Shown here piece by piece: positions 37,314 through 46,428 of a DNA stretch of 64,000 nucleotides. Each line of letters starts with the position of its first letter. Positions within the stretch are counted from its first letter, which is position 1. Source of the stretch: Paenibacillus melissococcoides (GTDB taxonomy: Bacteria > Bacillota > Bacilli > Paenibacillales > Paenibacillaceae); the NCBI GenBank assembly GCA_944800085.1, contig CALYLO010000004.1, forward strand, positions 530,567 through 594,566. Direction: 5' to 3'. The position numbers and the translations under genes were made by a program. The notes under the pieces are model-generated. The model saw only the letters and a list, made by a program, of their open reading frames with translations. It was not told where the DNA came from and ran no database searches.

Positions 37314-40244
37314 GTGAATCCTGTAGAATATACCGAGGTTGAGCAGCCCTTAATTGAGCAATTGCAAAGCTACGGCTATACCTACATTGAAGGTTCGAAG
37401 CTGGAAAACGACCGCATGTCCAAAGCGAGCGTATTGCTGGAGCGGCGCTTGGCAGCTTCGATCCGGAAGCTAAATCCGTGGATCGATGAATCGAACGTAG
37501 AGCGGGTTGTGAAGCAGTTCGTATCGTTGCAAGCCGATGATCTGTGGCATGCGAACAAGACCGTATTCGAGTGGTTGTTCGGGCAAGGGATATCGGTCAT
37601 GCAAGATATCGGAGCGGGCAAGAAAAATCAGACTGTTCGGTTGTTTGATTATGAAGATGTGAACAATAACGATTATATTGTCGTCAATCAACTTGTCATC
37701 GAAAATGCCTCCGGCACCATCCGTCCGGATCTGATTGTATATATCAACGGCTTACCGCTTGTACTTATTGAATGCAAGAGCCCCAAATTGCAGACGGACA
37801 AGCAATTGCCCGAAGGGGTGCGCCAATTCGAACGCTATATGAAGACGAACGAGAAACTGTTCTGGTATAACCAGATGCTAATCGTAACGAGTCGGGATCG
37901 GGCCCGCGTGGGAACGATATTTGCCAAGCCGCAGCATTATGGACTATGGAAAGATCCCTATCCCTACACCTTTGAACAAATTGGAAGCCGCCGAGCGCAG
38001 GATGTGCTCGTTTCTGGCATACTGCGCAAAGATTCGGCGCTGGACTTGATGCGCAACTTTATCGTGTTCGATGGCAGGGTGAAGAAGCTGGCCCGCTATC
38101 AGCAGTATCGTGCGGTAAATAAGACGATTGAACGCATGATGAACGAGACCAAGCCTTCCCTGCGCGGCGGTGTTGTCTGGCATACGCAAGGTTCCGGCAA
38201 ATCGTTAACGATGGTGTATTTGGCCATGAAGCTTAGACGGCAAGCTTCCTTGGCTAACCCAATGCTCGTCATTGTAACCGATCGTCAAGACCTGGATGAT
38301 CAGATTACGAAGACGTTCCAACAAGCTGGATTTCCCAATCCGACGCAAGCAGCATCTGTAGCGGACTTGAAACGGCAACTGGCCAAAGGGCCGGGAGCGA
38401 CTGTTATGACGCTGATTCAAAAGTTTCAGGGCGATGAGGACAAGACATTTCCGATCATTTCCGAATCCGAGCATATTATCGTCATGACCGATGAATCGCA
38501 TCGTTCACAATATAAAGGATTGGCGCTTAACATGCGCAAGGCACTGCCGAATGCGACCTTTATTGGATTCACGGGGACGCCGATCGATAAGAAGACCCGA
38601 TCCACTACCGGAAAGTTTGGTTCCTACATCGATAAGTATACGATCCAGCAAGCAGTTGAGGATGGGGCCACGATACCGATACACTATGAATCGCGTTTGC
38701 CGAACCTGCATATGAAGGGCGACACCTTGGATGAACTGTTTGCTCGTACTTTTTTTGAATATGATGACGACGCTAGAGAAAAAATTCAGCAAAAATATGT
38801 GAATGACCAGCTTCTATTGACCGCACCGGAGCGAATGAAGGAAATTGCGTTGGATATCGTTCGTCACTTCGAATCGCATATTCTCATAAACGGTTATAAA
38901 GCTCAGGTCGTTGCCGTATCCCGCTATGCGGCGGTTGAATACAAAAAGCTGATTGATCAGGTTGCGATGGGGCAATTCGAGACGGCGGTTATTTTTTCGG
39001 CGGCGCAAAATGATAAAGGGGATTTACCTAAATACCATATTTCGAAAGATGAAGAGAAGAAGCTGATTGAGCGGTTTAAGAAGCCGTTTGCCGAAGATAA
39101 GTTAGCGATGTTGATTGTATGCGATAAACTATTGACCGGATTCGACGCACCGATAGAACAAGTCATGTATTTGGATAAGCCCTTAAAGGAACATAATCTA
39201 CTGCAAGCGATTGCGCGTACGAATCGGAAGTACGATGCGAATAAAACGTATGGCTTGATTGTCGATTACTTTGGCGTATCTCGCTTTCTGGATGAAGCAC
39301 TTGAGATTTTTAGTGCTAATGATGTGCAAGGAGCTTTGCAGTCTATTGATGATGAAATGCCGAGATTGGAGCAGCGCCACCGTGCAGCGATGCGTTTCTT
39401 TGATGGTTTGAAGCCGAATCAGTGGGAAGAAAGCATTTTGCGGTTAGTGGATGAAGATGTAAGGGCTGATTTCGAGATCGCATACAAACGCTTTGCACAA
39501 AGTATGGATAAGGTGATGCCAAGTCCTAAGGTTGAAAAATTCCTGCCTGATCTGAAGCGCTTAGGTTCTATTCGTCAATTAGCAAAATCGCGCTTCTCTA
39601 TCGATGACGGCATGGATATTTCCGATTGTGGCGAGAAGGTCAAACGGCTCGTATATGACCATATCTATTCCTCAGGCATTGATGCTAGAGATCCTGTATC
39701 GATTTTGGACGTGTCCTTTAAAGAAGAATTAGAGAAGAATACACTGCCCGAGACAAAAGCGGCCCAGATGGAGCATGCGATCAAGAAGGAGATTTCTGTT
39801 CGTATCGGGGAGGACGAAGTGTTCTATACGTCTTTGAAGAAGAAAGTTGAAGAACTGCTCACGCGGTATAAAGAGCGGCAGCTTACGATTGATGAACTGT
39901 TAGAGAGGCTGAATGCTGTTCGTGATGAACTGGTGGAGAAAGCAAGCGGCAAGACGACTAGCGGATTAACCTACTTGCAAGAGCCATATTTCAATAAGTT
40001 ATACGAGGTATGCGAAGAACGCACAGAGTATGAATTGAAGGAAATTGCGATCGAGGTACAACAGTTCATTGAAGAGCGTGTTACTCCAATCAGCGACTGG
40101 ACATCCAAGAAGGACTTTAAACGACAGTTGACAGGCGAACTTAAAGTAAGGCTTGTTGTAGAAAGGAATATGAATATCAATGAGGCTTCCATGTTGACAG
40201 GTTATTTCACTGCACTTGCTGAAACGCAGTACGGTAAGAAATAA
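37314..40244 (+). CDS. hsdR: Type I restriction enzyme, endonuclease/translocase subunit (HsdR)
   Basis: A 976-residue protein starting at GTG 37314. The N-terminal PD-(D/E)xK nuclease is RPDLIVYINGLPLVLIECKS (about residues 139-158). The superfamily 2 translocase motor carries Walker A QGSGKSLTMVY (about 291-301), TDRQDLDDQI, the DESH box (about 391-394), GFTGTPI and a motif VI QAIARTNR. A helical C-terminus (from about residue 830) should dock on the methylase core. It appears intact, but cleavage requires the broken hsdS. Confidence 0.95.
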   Translation: MNPVEYTEVEQPLIEQLQSYGYTYIEGSKLENDRMSKASVLLERRLAASIRKLNPWIDESNVERVVKQFVSLQADDLWHANKTVFEWLFGQGISVMQDIGAGKKNQTVRLFDYEDVNNNDYIVVNQLVIENASGTIRPDLIVYINGLPLVLIECKSPKLQTDKQLPEGVRQFERYMKTNEKLFWYNQMLIVTSRDRARVGTIFAKPQHYGLWKDPYPYTFEQIGSRRAQDVLVSGILRKDSALDLMRNFIVFDGRVKKLARYQQYRAVNKTIERMMNETKPSLRGGVVWHTQGSGKSLTMVYLAMKLRRQASLANPMLVIVTDRQDLDDQITKTFQQAGFPNPTQAASVADLKRQLAKGPGATVMTLIQKFQGDEDKTFPIISESEHIIVMTDESHRSQYKGLALNMRKALPNATFIGFTGTPIDKKTRSTTGKFGSYIDKYTIQQAVEDGATIPIHYESRLPNLHMKGDTLDELFARTFFEYDDDAREKIQQKYVNDQLLLTAPERMKEIALDIVRHFESHILINGYKAQVVAVSRYAAVEYKKLIDQVAMGQFETAVIFSAAQNDKGDLPKYHISKDEEKKLIERFKKPFAEDKLAMLIVCDKLLTGFDAPIEQVMYLDKPLKEHNLLQAIARTNRKYDANKTYGLIVDYFGVSRFLDEALEIFSANDVQGALQSIDDEMPRLEQRHRAAMRFFDGLKPNQWEESILRLVDEDVRADFEIAYKRFAQSMDKVMPSPKVEKFLPDLKRLGSIRQLAKSRFSIDDGMDISDCGEKVKRLVYDHIYSSGIDARDPVSILDVSFKEELEKNTLPETKAAQMEHAIKKEISVRIGEDEVFYTSLKKKVEELLTRYKERQLTIDELLERLNAVRDELVEKASGKTTSGLTYLQEPYFNKLYEVCEERTEYELKEIAIEVQQFIEERVTPISDWTSKKDFKRQLTGELKVRLVVERNMNINEASMLTGYFTALAETQYGKK

Positions 40245-40303
40245 TGGAGCCCGGGTACGAAGTTAGAAGTTTATGCATCGAGGATAGTGGAGCAAGAAAA
40301 TGA

Positions 40304-40342
40304 GAAGACCAGCCTTTAGCAAAAGCTTTTGGGTTGGTCTTC
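40304..40342. terminator. Convergent-gene terminator hairpin
   Basis: GAAGACCAGCC and GGTTGGTCTTC pair over 11 bp (one G-U) between the convergent hsdR and metallopeptidase genes, probably serving both. Confidence 0.55.
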
Positions 40343-40343
40343 A

Positions 40344-41072
40344 TTATACGTTCAGGAGAGTACCGTTCAATCGAAGCCATTCTTTTTTCTCTTCATATTC
40401 AGAAAGAAGCATGCGGACCGTATCCCAATATTCCTTAGAATGGTTCATGTATTTAAGATGCGCCAATTCGTGAACAAGCACATAATCTACAACTGACGCA
40501 GGTGCCAGAAAAATGCGCCAGTTCAATATGATGTTGCCTGCCGGTGTGCAGCTGCCCCACCGTTGTTCCTGATCTCTAATTATGATTGCCTTCGGTTGGT
40601 GAGTAAACTTTATCGTGAATTTTTTCATCCGGTCTTTTGCCACTACAAGCCCCCGATGCTTAACCCAATCGATGTATAATGGCAGGATAAGGTCCCGATG
40701 CTGGCTTTCGGCAACATCGCGATGAAGCTCGGCACGAAATTGCCCCTGATAGAAGCTTAGCTTAGGTGTTTCGACATCGGCTTTCTTACATACTATCAAG
40801 CGGTATTGTCTTCCGAGGTAAGGCAACTTTTCACCGGATACAAATCTTCGTTGGAGACTTGTCTGCTTCATTTCCTCAAAGTTCAGCAATTGAGTGCGAA
40901 TCCAAGCTCCCTTTCGATATAAGATCTCTTCTATGACTTGATGTTCTGCAGTTTCAGGAGCAATCACTTTAACCCCTTGTTGATTAACGGAGATAGACAT
41001 GGTCTTGCGTCTGCTGCTCCGCGTCAATTCGTATGGAATAGTGACAGAGCCAAATTGAAATACGTGCCTCAT
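40344..41072 (-). CDS. YgjP/SprT-like M48-type metallopeptidase
   Basis: The start is chosen at ATG 41072 (GGAGGAATC just before); a longer upstream frame lacks a ribosome site. About 242 residues. The C-terminal HELAHLKYMNHSKEYW is the HExxH zinc site plus the downstream His/Glu typical of the DUF45 (YgjP) group. The family very often sits beside type I restriction genes, as here, convergent with hsdR. Its role is unknown; turnover of DNA-bound proteins has been suggested for SprT relatives. Confidence 0.85.
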   Translation of the reverse strand: MRHVFQFGSVTIPYELTRSSRRKTMSISVNQQGVKVIAPETAEHQVIEEILYRKGAWIRTQLLNFEEMKQTSLQRRFVSGEKLPYLGRQYRLIVCKKADVETPKLSFYQGQFRAELHRDVAESQHRDLILPLYIDWVKHRGLVVAKDRMKKFTIKFTHQPKAIIIRDQEQRWGSCTPAGNIILNWRIFLAPASVVDYVLVHELAHLKYMNHSKEYWDTVRMLLSEYEEKKEWLRLNGTLLNV

Positions 41073-41155
41073 GATTCCTCCCGTAATCGTATTATAGCAG
41101 GAAATTGTGGGGGAAATCTTGATGCTTGAAGATAAAATTGTTGTAAGTGAATGGA

Positions 41156-41479
41156 TCATTCCTCTTCCGGTTCAATACCCCAAAATATTTCATGTGATTC
41201 AGCATTATTGGCATAGAAGCAGGCATCGACATAGACATGTAGAAGACTATGATCAATTCTGTAGATAAGAATGGCATTGCCGATTAAAGTCCAGAAATAA
41301 CCGTTGAATTCAAAACCAGGAAAGTCTGAAACACCATAAGCCTTTTCATGTGGAAGATGACGCAGCACATCTTTCGAGCGACGAAAGACATGCATGGGAT
41401 CGACTTTGTACGGCTGCATGCGAGCTAGGGCCACTCGCGCATAGCTTGTCCACATTACGCGATATTTACGATCGGTCAT
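41156..41479 (-). CDS. RelE/ParE-like toxin candidate
   Basis: A 107-residue protein; ATG 41479 follows GAGGTCTCTG. The opening (YRVMWTSYARVALARMQ) and the ending, with strands around FEFNGYFWTLIGNAILIYRI, resemble the RelE/ParE fold of ribosome-dependent nucleases or gyrase poisons. It follows and overlaps a small acidic gene by 14 bp, the usual antitoxin-toxin order. The family match is by pattern only. Confidence 0.55.
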   Translation of the reverse strand: MTDRKYRVMWTSYARVALARMQPYKVDPMHVFRRSKDVLRHLPHEKAYGVSDFPGFEFNGYFWTLIGNAILIYRIDHSLLHVYVDACFYANNAESHEIFWGIEPEEE

Positions 41480-41771
41480 CAGAGACCTCATCTAACAATT
41501 GAGCAAATTCTTCTTCGCTGTCACTGTAAGTTGAGATTCCTTTCTGACGATCATCGCGGGCTTGCTTCAGTTGATAAAGTACACCTGGGTCCTTGAAGAT
41601 AACGGATGTCAGCTTCTGTTTTTGTTCCTTAGAAAATGGGACGGTGTCAACTTTTTTACTTAGGGTTACATGATATCCGAAGTGATCTTCGATGAAATGT
41701 ACAAGATCTTCGAGTTCGACGACAGATTTATGTTTAAAATTTTGTTCCAAAGTATCTTTTGGGATGGACAT
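41466..41771 (-). CDS. Antitoxin candidate partnered with the RelE/ParE-like gene
   Basis: About 101 residues from ATG 41771 (AGGTGAT site; ATG 41777 is possible). The protein is acidic at its C-terminus (DSEEEFAQLLDEVSDDRS) and helical, as expected for an antitoxin. No DNA-binding motif is obvious. Promoter-proximal position and overlap with the putative toxin support the pairing. Confidence 0.5.
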   Translation of the reverse strand: MSIPKDTLEQNFKHKSVVELEDLVHFIEDHFGYHVTLSKKVDTVPFSKEQKQKLTSVIFKDPGVLYQLKQARDDRQKGISTYSDSEEEFAQLLDEVSDDRS

Positions 41772-41833
41772 GTTCATCACCTGCCTTCATTTCTATTTTA
41801 CCACAATGAAATGAGATCCAATAGTTATGCAGT

Positions 41834-41873
41834 AAGAAGCTGGTTCCCTTGAAGAAGGGGAGGCCAGCTTCTT
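41834..41873. terminator. Terminator after spoVR
   Basis: AAGAAGCTGG pairs perfectly with CCAGCTTCTT, with an inner CCCTT/AAGGG stem. It lies 28 bp beyond the spoVR stop and upstream of the toxin-antitoxin pair. Confidence 0.65.
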
Positions 41874-41900
41874 TTGATAGCGAACGGAAATATTAGACTG

Positions 41901-43178
41901 TTACATGAACTTCCGCGATACCTTTTTCCCGTCATAGGTGAACAGCACCGTCTTTTCCTCGACCTTCGTCTCGAGGTGGACGGCCTTGCCCCATAGCGTG
42001 TAGACATACGGCAGCGTACGTTCGAGATATTTCAGATCGAGCTCGAGCCCTTCATAATGATGCTTCAGGAACAGCTCGCCGTTCCGGTGATAGTCGCCGT
42101 CCTCGACGACGAGGTAGGGGAAGCCGCCGTTGACGCGCGAGTAGACGAGCTGATCGCGGATGTTCTCCCATGATTTATCGGTAATTCTCCATTCCGGGCC
42201 CTTTTTCTCGAAAATGTACAGGTCCAGCTCTTCCGTCAGTTGTTTCGTTAAGTAATTGCGCAGGAACGATTGGTCGGAGTCGAATTCGCGCACCTCGAAA
42301 ATTTTGGCGCGGCCCTGCCCCGGCTCGCGGCCGAACCGCTCTCGCTCCTCCTGCGTCGGGTTATCCCACCGCTTCTCGATGTCCTCGAATATTTTTACGC
42401 CCAAATAATAGGGATTCAGGCTGTGGCGCGACGGCTGCACGACCGAAGCGTTCAGCTTCGCGTACTCGAGCGTCTCCTCCGGTGTCAGATCCAGCTCCCG
42501 CAGGATGCGCTGATGCCAATACGAGGCCCAGCCCTCGTTCATGATTTTGGTCTCCATCTGCGGCCAGAAATAAAGCATCTCATCGCGCAGCATCGTCATG
42601 ATGTCGCGCTGCCAATCCTCCAGCACCGGAGAGAATTCCTGGATGAACCAGACGATGTCCTTCTCCGGCTCCGGCGGGAAGCGGCGGTCGGCCATCTCCG
42701 ATCGGGATGAGGCGGAGCGCATCGCCGCCTTCATTTCCTCGAGCGCCCACAGATCGTCGTACGCCCCCGGCGGTCCGGGCGGCTTCCCTTCGCGCTGCTC
42801 GCGCATTTTCAGCTCCATATAGCGCTGCTTGTCGAGCGTCCGCGGCCGCACGATCTGCGGATCGATATGCTCCTGGATGGCGAGCACGGCATCGATGAAG
42901 CTCTCCACCGCCTGCGCCCCGTATTCCAGCTCATACTGCATGACGCGCTCGGCCGTCGCCGACATGCTCTCGACCATATTGCGGTTCGAGGCGGAAAAGC
43001 GGGCATTGTTCTTGAAAAAATCGCAATGCGCCAGCACATGCGCGACGATCAGCTTGTTCTGAATGAGCGAGTTGCCCTCGAGCAGGAAGGCATAGCACGG
43101 GTTGGAGTTAATGACGAGCTCGTAGATTTTGCTCAACCCGAAGTCGTACTGCATCTTCATTTTATGAAAAGTCTTATC
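41901..43178 (-). pseudogene. spoVR: spoVR, 5'-truncated by prophage integration
   Basis: The readable product covers the last ~425 residues of SpoVR, a conserved protein needed for normal spore cortex formation. Recognisable stretches are [44 protein letters not shown] and [15 protein letters not shown]. The usual protein is about 470 residues. Here homology stops going upstream at F-D-K-T-F-H-K-M-K, where relatives read S-F-G-K-x-F, and an in-frame stop follows at 43182-43184. ATG 43160 would be the first local start. The missing ~55 codons should lie at the far end of the prophage, outside the window. Confidence 0.9.
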
Positions 43179-43182
43179 GAAT
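43165..43182. other. Prophage-chromosome junction (att site) in spoVR
   Basis: SpoVR coding similarity ends within this stretch, between the codons for K-T-F and the upstream Gly that is replaced by Asp. The serine recombinase stop codon lies only ~25 bp away. The exact crossover bases cannot be fixed without the other end. Confidence 0.65.
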
Positions 43183-43204
43183 CATAATAAATATGAAAAA
43201 CAAT

Positions 43205-44623
43205 TTATAAAAAATTCAATTCAATAATCGGATCCTTATCCTTTTGTAATGTAACAGATTTAATGACTTTTCGAATGGCGGTTTTTTGTTCGTCCTCTGT
43301 TAGGTAATCCCATGCCATGCCAACATTTTTTATAATGTTGAATAAATCATCGTTACTTCTATTCACCGGCTTTGAAACCAATATATCCTCTATACTGTTT
43401 TCAATAGATTCCCGTTGTTCTTCAAGCGTCCTTATTCTACCACTTACTGAGGAGGCTTTTATTTCTCCTTCTTGTATGGCCTCATAAAGATTATCCAGAC
43501 TTGATGTAATTTTTTTTAATTTTTCTTCCAGCGAAAACAGTGCTGACTCCGAATTGTCATCGACCTTTAATGTTTGTTGGGCTTCTTTGAATTCATCGGG
43601 GTAAAGCGTTATCGTTTTCAACTGATCAATCACATATTTTTCAACATTCTTCCTCGATTTATATCCCAACGAGCAGTTATTGCTTCTTTCTTTTTTTCGT
43701 ACATGTTGATTTCTACAAGCGTACAAATGGTATTCATATACCTTCCCATACCTTTTTGTTATCCGTTTTACGTGAACGACATTCTCCCCACACACACCGC
43801 ATTTCAGTAAACCAGTAAGTAGGTATTCGCCTTTTGGAGTAGCGCCTTCTTCTCGGTTATGTATTTCCCTTTGAACATCTTCCCATGTTTTTAAATCGAT
43901 AATAGGTTCGTGGTTCCCCTTAATCCAGGTTCCGCCATCGTTTAATTCGCCAATATATATTCTCCTGACTAGAATATCCCTAATAACTGCATGGTCTATT
44001 ACTCGACTGTTGCAACGCGACCGTGCCCATTCAGCTATAGAAAGACGTGATGCACCATCCTTGTATTTATCAAAGATTGATTTAATTAGGAGTGCCTCAT
44101 CAGGTACAATAATCAATTGCTCTTTTTCTTTGTCCCAGTAATAACCTAATGGTTCTCTGCCCCCGTACCATTTTCCCATACGGATTCTTTGCCTCCTTCC
44201 CGCTGTGGTTCTTTCTACAATCATATCGCGTTCTAATTGAGCGAACACGGCCAAGACACCAATCATAGCTTTTCCAAATGGCGTTGTCGTTTCGAAAGGC
44301 TGAGTGGCTGATTTGAAGCCAACATTATTCCTTTCAAATATTTCTTCCAGGATATACAGTACGTCCCGTTGCCTTCTGCTTAGTCGATCCAGTTTATATA
44401 CAACAACAAGATTGATTTTCTGGTTCTCTATGTGTCTGACTAGCCTGTTGAGGGCTGGTCTATCCATGTTTGTGCCTGTGTATCCGTCGTCTATGTATAA
44501 TTTATACTCTTCCCACCCTTGAGATTTACAATACGCAATCATTTTTTCTTTTTGTGCATCAATTGAAAAACCGTGTTGAGCCTGTTCTTCGGTAGATACA
44601 CGAATGTAAATGCCAACAACCAT
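43205..44623 (-). CDS. Large serine recombinase (prophage integrase)
   Basis: The start is ATG 44623 (AGAGGTGA 5 nt upstream); about 472 residues. The resolvase domain has the catalytic Ser10 in YIRVSTEEQ, with KLDRLSRRQRD and QLERDMIVERTTAGR following. A Recombinase domain spans about 160-270, and a zinc ribbon (CGVCGE ... CRNQHVRKK ... NNC) spans about 275-325. A coiled-coil/C-terminal region completes it. Enzymes of this class integrate unidirectionally and excise with a directionality factor; SpoIVCA of the skin element belongs to it. It lies directly at the spoVR junction. Confidence 0.93.
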   Translation of the reverse strand: MVVGIYIRVSTEEQAQHGFSIDAQKEKMIAYCKSQGWEEYKLYIDDGYTGTNMDRPALNRLVRHIENQKINLVVVYKLDRLSRRQRDVLYILEEIFERNNVGFKSATQPFETTTPFGKAMIGVLAVFAQLERDMIVERTTAGRRQRIRMGKWYGGREPLGYYWDKEKEQLIIVPDEALLIKSIFDKYKDGASRLSIAEWARSRCNSRVIDHAVIRDILVRRIYIGELNDGGTWIKGNHEPIIDLKTWEDVQREIHNREEGATPKGEYLLTGLLKCGVCGENVVHVKRITKRYGKVYEYHLYACRNQHVRKKERSNNCSLGYKSRKNVEKYVIDQLKTITLYPDEFKEAQQTLKVDDNSESALFSLEEKLKKITSSLDNLYEAIQEGEIKASSVSGRIRTLEEQRESIENSIEDILVSKPVNRSNDDLFNIIKNVGMAWDYLTEDEQKTAIRKVIKSVTLQKDKDPIIELNFL

Positions 44624-44634
44624 ATCATTCACCT

Positions 44635-45264
44635 CTACATATCGAAAAGAACTTTCTTGAGCTTTCCAATAATTTTAAAAGAACAAGTTTCATCATTGCC
44701 AAAGACGGGGCTATAGTTCGGATTTTCGGAATGTAGTACCACGATCCCGCCGTTTTTGAAAACACGTTTCAAAACAATTTCCCCGCTTAAAAGAATAGCA
44801 GCTATTTCTCCTTCTTCAACATCATCTTGGGCATGTATTAAGAGTAGGTCGCCGTCATGAATTCGAGCATTCACCATGCCATCTCCATTTGCTCGAATAT
44901 AAAAATACTCGCCACCTGATACCCATGTAAGTGGTGTTGCTTCAAACCTTTCCACATTTTCAAGGGAAACTATTTCGTCGGTAATTGGGGAACTCTTAAT
45001 CAAAGGAACCATTGCAACTTCTGAGACACCCATGTAGCTCCGGCCATTAGCTTCTTCAAAGAGTTTGCTTTTTGGAATGTTGAAATGAGACGAGATATTT
45101 TCGATCACGCCTGCCCTCGGCAATTTTTTAGCCTTCTCCCAATCCGATACAGTTGATACACCAACACCTAACAATTCGGCTAATTCACCTTGCGTCATGT
45201 TCCTCTGTTTTCTCAAAGTATGAATGTTTTTGGCGAATATTTCTTTAAGTTTGCTGTCCGTCAC
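44635..45264 (-). CDS. Prophage CI-like repressor, S24 fold with Ser-to-Gly at the catalytic site
   Basis: The start is GTG 45264 (GAGGTG 6 nt upstream); about 209 residues. Residues 1-65 are an XRE helix-turn-helix (MTQGELAELLGVGVSTVSDWEK). The C-terminal half is the LexA/S24 domain, but the usual GDSM reads GDGM (Gly at about 129, codon GGC), while the Lys in EIVLKRVF (about 166) is kept at the canonical 37-residue distance. Autocleavage after DNA damage should therefore fail. It is transcribed leftward toward the integrase from the divergent switch region. Confidence 0.88.
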   Translation of the reverse strand: MTDSKLKEIFAKNIHTLRKQRNMTQGELAELLGVGVSTVSDWEKAKKLPRAGVIENISSHFNIPKSKLFEEANGRSYMGVSEVAMVPLIKSSPITDEIVSLENVERFEATPLTWVSGGEYFYIRANGDGMVNARIHDGDLLLIHAQDDVEEGEIAAILLSGEIVLKRVFKNGGIVVLHSENPNYSPVFGNDETCSFKIIGKLKKVLFDM

Positions 45265-45295
45265 AATCCGCACCTCGTTTTTTTATTTACCTATT

Positions 45296-45395
45296 ATTAT
45301 ACCGCTTTAAACGAAAAATACAACGCCAAAAACGAAAAAATATTCGCTTTAAACGAAAATTAATGCTTGCAATTCCGCTTAAAGCGTAATACAAT
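45296..45395. promoter_or_regulatory. Genetic switch: divergent promoters with four operators
   Basis: Four related operators with the pattern CGCYWWAAACG/CGCTTAAAGCG start at 45303, 45324, 45345 and 45376, i.e. 21, 21 and 31 bp apart. Rightward promoter: TTGCAA (45367), a 17-bp spacer that contains the fourth operator, TACAAT (45390). Leftward promoter: TATAAT (complement of 45296-45301) with a TTGTAT -35 (complement of 45318-45323) and the first operator in its spacer. The layout matches a lysogeny switch bound by the flanking repressor and Cro-like proteins. Confidence 0.75.
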
Positions 45396-45419
45396 GTGAA
45401 TCAAGGAGGTGATACGAAC

Positions 45420-45671
45420 ATGAGTGCTATTCCTGAGCGAATGAAAGACACGTTACGATCGCTACGAATTAAATTCGGTTACTCCCAGGAAGAAGCTGCG
45501 GCACTTTTGAATATAAGCAAAAGAACCTTACAGCTTTGGGAAAAGGACTCTGGAAACATCTCTTATAGCAAGGTTGAGATGATCGAGCATGTATACAGAA
45601 CCCCGCGAGACCATATTTTTTTTGGTAAGGAATCCGCTTTTAGCGAAATTATGAAACGACTAGTAATTTAG
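45420..45671 (+). CDS. Cro-like XRE-family regulator
   Basis: An 83-residue helix-turn-helix protein; ATG 45420 follows AAGGAGGTGATACG. The motif FGYSQEEAAALLNISKRTLQLWEK is a clear XRE domain. It is the first rightward gene after the switch and, by position, the probable Cro-type antagonist of the repressor. Confidence 0.8.
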   Translation: MSAIPERMKDTLRSLRIKFGYSQEEAAALLNISKRTLQLWEKDSGNISYSKVEMIEHVYRTPRDHIFFGKESAFSEIMKRLVI

Positions 45672-45723
45672 AGGGTCGTCCCATATTCGCATAAACATAT
45701 CTATATTTTAGGGAGGGGTGATT

Positions 45724-45879
45724 ATGGACAGAAAACGTTTCCCGCCTGATGTCGAAGAGTATCTGCATAGAGTTTGCTTAAATGCGGTACTTCGAGCAAT
45801 CGAAAACGGGACTTATAAACAGCCACAAGATAATCAAGATAATACTGAAGTTGAATTATTGAAAGCGGGCAACTCTTAA
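45724..45879 (+). CDS. Small prophage early protein
   Basis: A 51-residue charged protein with a strong ribosome site (GGGAGGGGTGATT). There is no recognisable motif. Small basic or acidic genes next to the switch sometimes encode recombination directionality factors, but nothing here proves that. Confidence 0.5.
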   Translation: MDRKRFPPDVEEYLHRVCLNAVLRAIENGTYKQPQDNQDNTEVELLKAGNS

Positions 45880-45979
45880 GAGTTGCTTTGAGGGACAAGC
45901 CCTATATATAACAGCATGAGCCAATCGAAGTGAATATGAGCATACTTACTCTTAAATAAATCACAAGGAGTGAGTATGG

Positions 45980-46141
45980 ATGGATAAACGGAAATTCGAA
46001 GAAAAAAGAAGCACAACATTCAACAATGGTGTATGGAAAAACAAATTATCCAATGAGGCAAGAGAAAGACTTGAGTGGTTTATAGTCAGATTCCTACTCA
46101 AACAGCAAAGAAGGGAAATGAAAGGAGATGAAACAGATTGA
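45980..46141 (+). CDS. Small prophage early protein, basic
   Basis: A 53-residue Lys/Arg-rich helical protein; ATG 45980 follows AAGGAGTGAG, after a minimal overlapping ATG-Asp-Gly-stop at 45976. It overlaps the next start by 4 bp. Unknown function; a DNA-binding accessory is possible from its charge. Confidence 0.45.
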   Translation: MDKRKFEEKRSTTFNNGVWKNKLSNEARERLEWFIVRFLLKQQRREMKGDETD

Positions 46142-46428
46142 ACAAAACGGTGGACGTTGAGAAAGTAGCGAACGAGATATTAGAAGTCTTGAACAGAAAC
46201 AATATTTCTTACGATGCCATGGAGTATGTATTTGAGTGTACCAAAAAAGTAGCACACTCAAATACGGTTGCTTATCCTTCGTTGCTTTCGAGGAATGCTA
46301 ACCCTTCCGCTGCTGAATTAGCTACGGCGGTAGATGTTGAAAAAATAATAGAGGAAATCAATAGCAGACTATCCGCTATCATTCCTCCTCCTGAAGCTTT
46401 TTATGGTACTCATCAATCACGAGAGTAG
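46138..46428 (+). CDS. Hypothetical prophage protein
   Basis: A 96-residue protein starting at TTG 46138 (AAAGGAGATGAAACAGA upstream), coupled to the previous gene. It is helical (VDVEKVANEILEVLNRNNIS at the start). Its last 50 bp overlap a convergent minus-strand gene. Family not recognised. Confidence 0.5.
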   Translation: MNKTVDVEKVANEILEVLNRNNISYDAMEYVFECTKKVAHSNTVAYPSLLSRNANPSAAELATAVDVEKIIEEINSRLSAIIPPPEAFYGTHQSRE

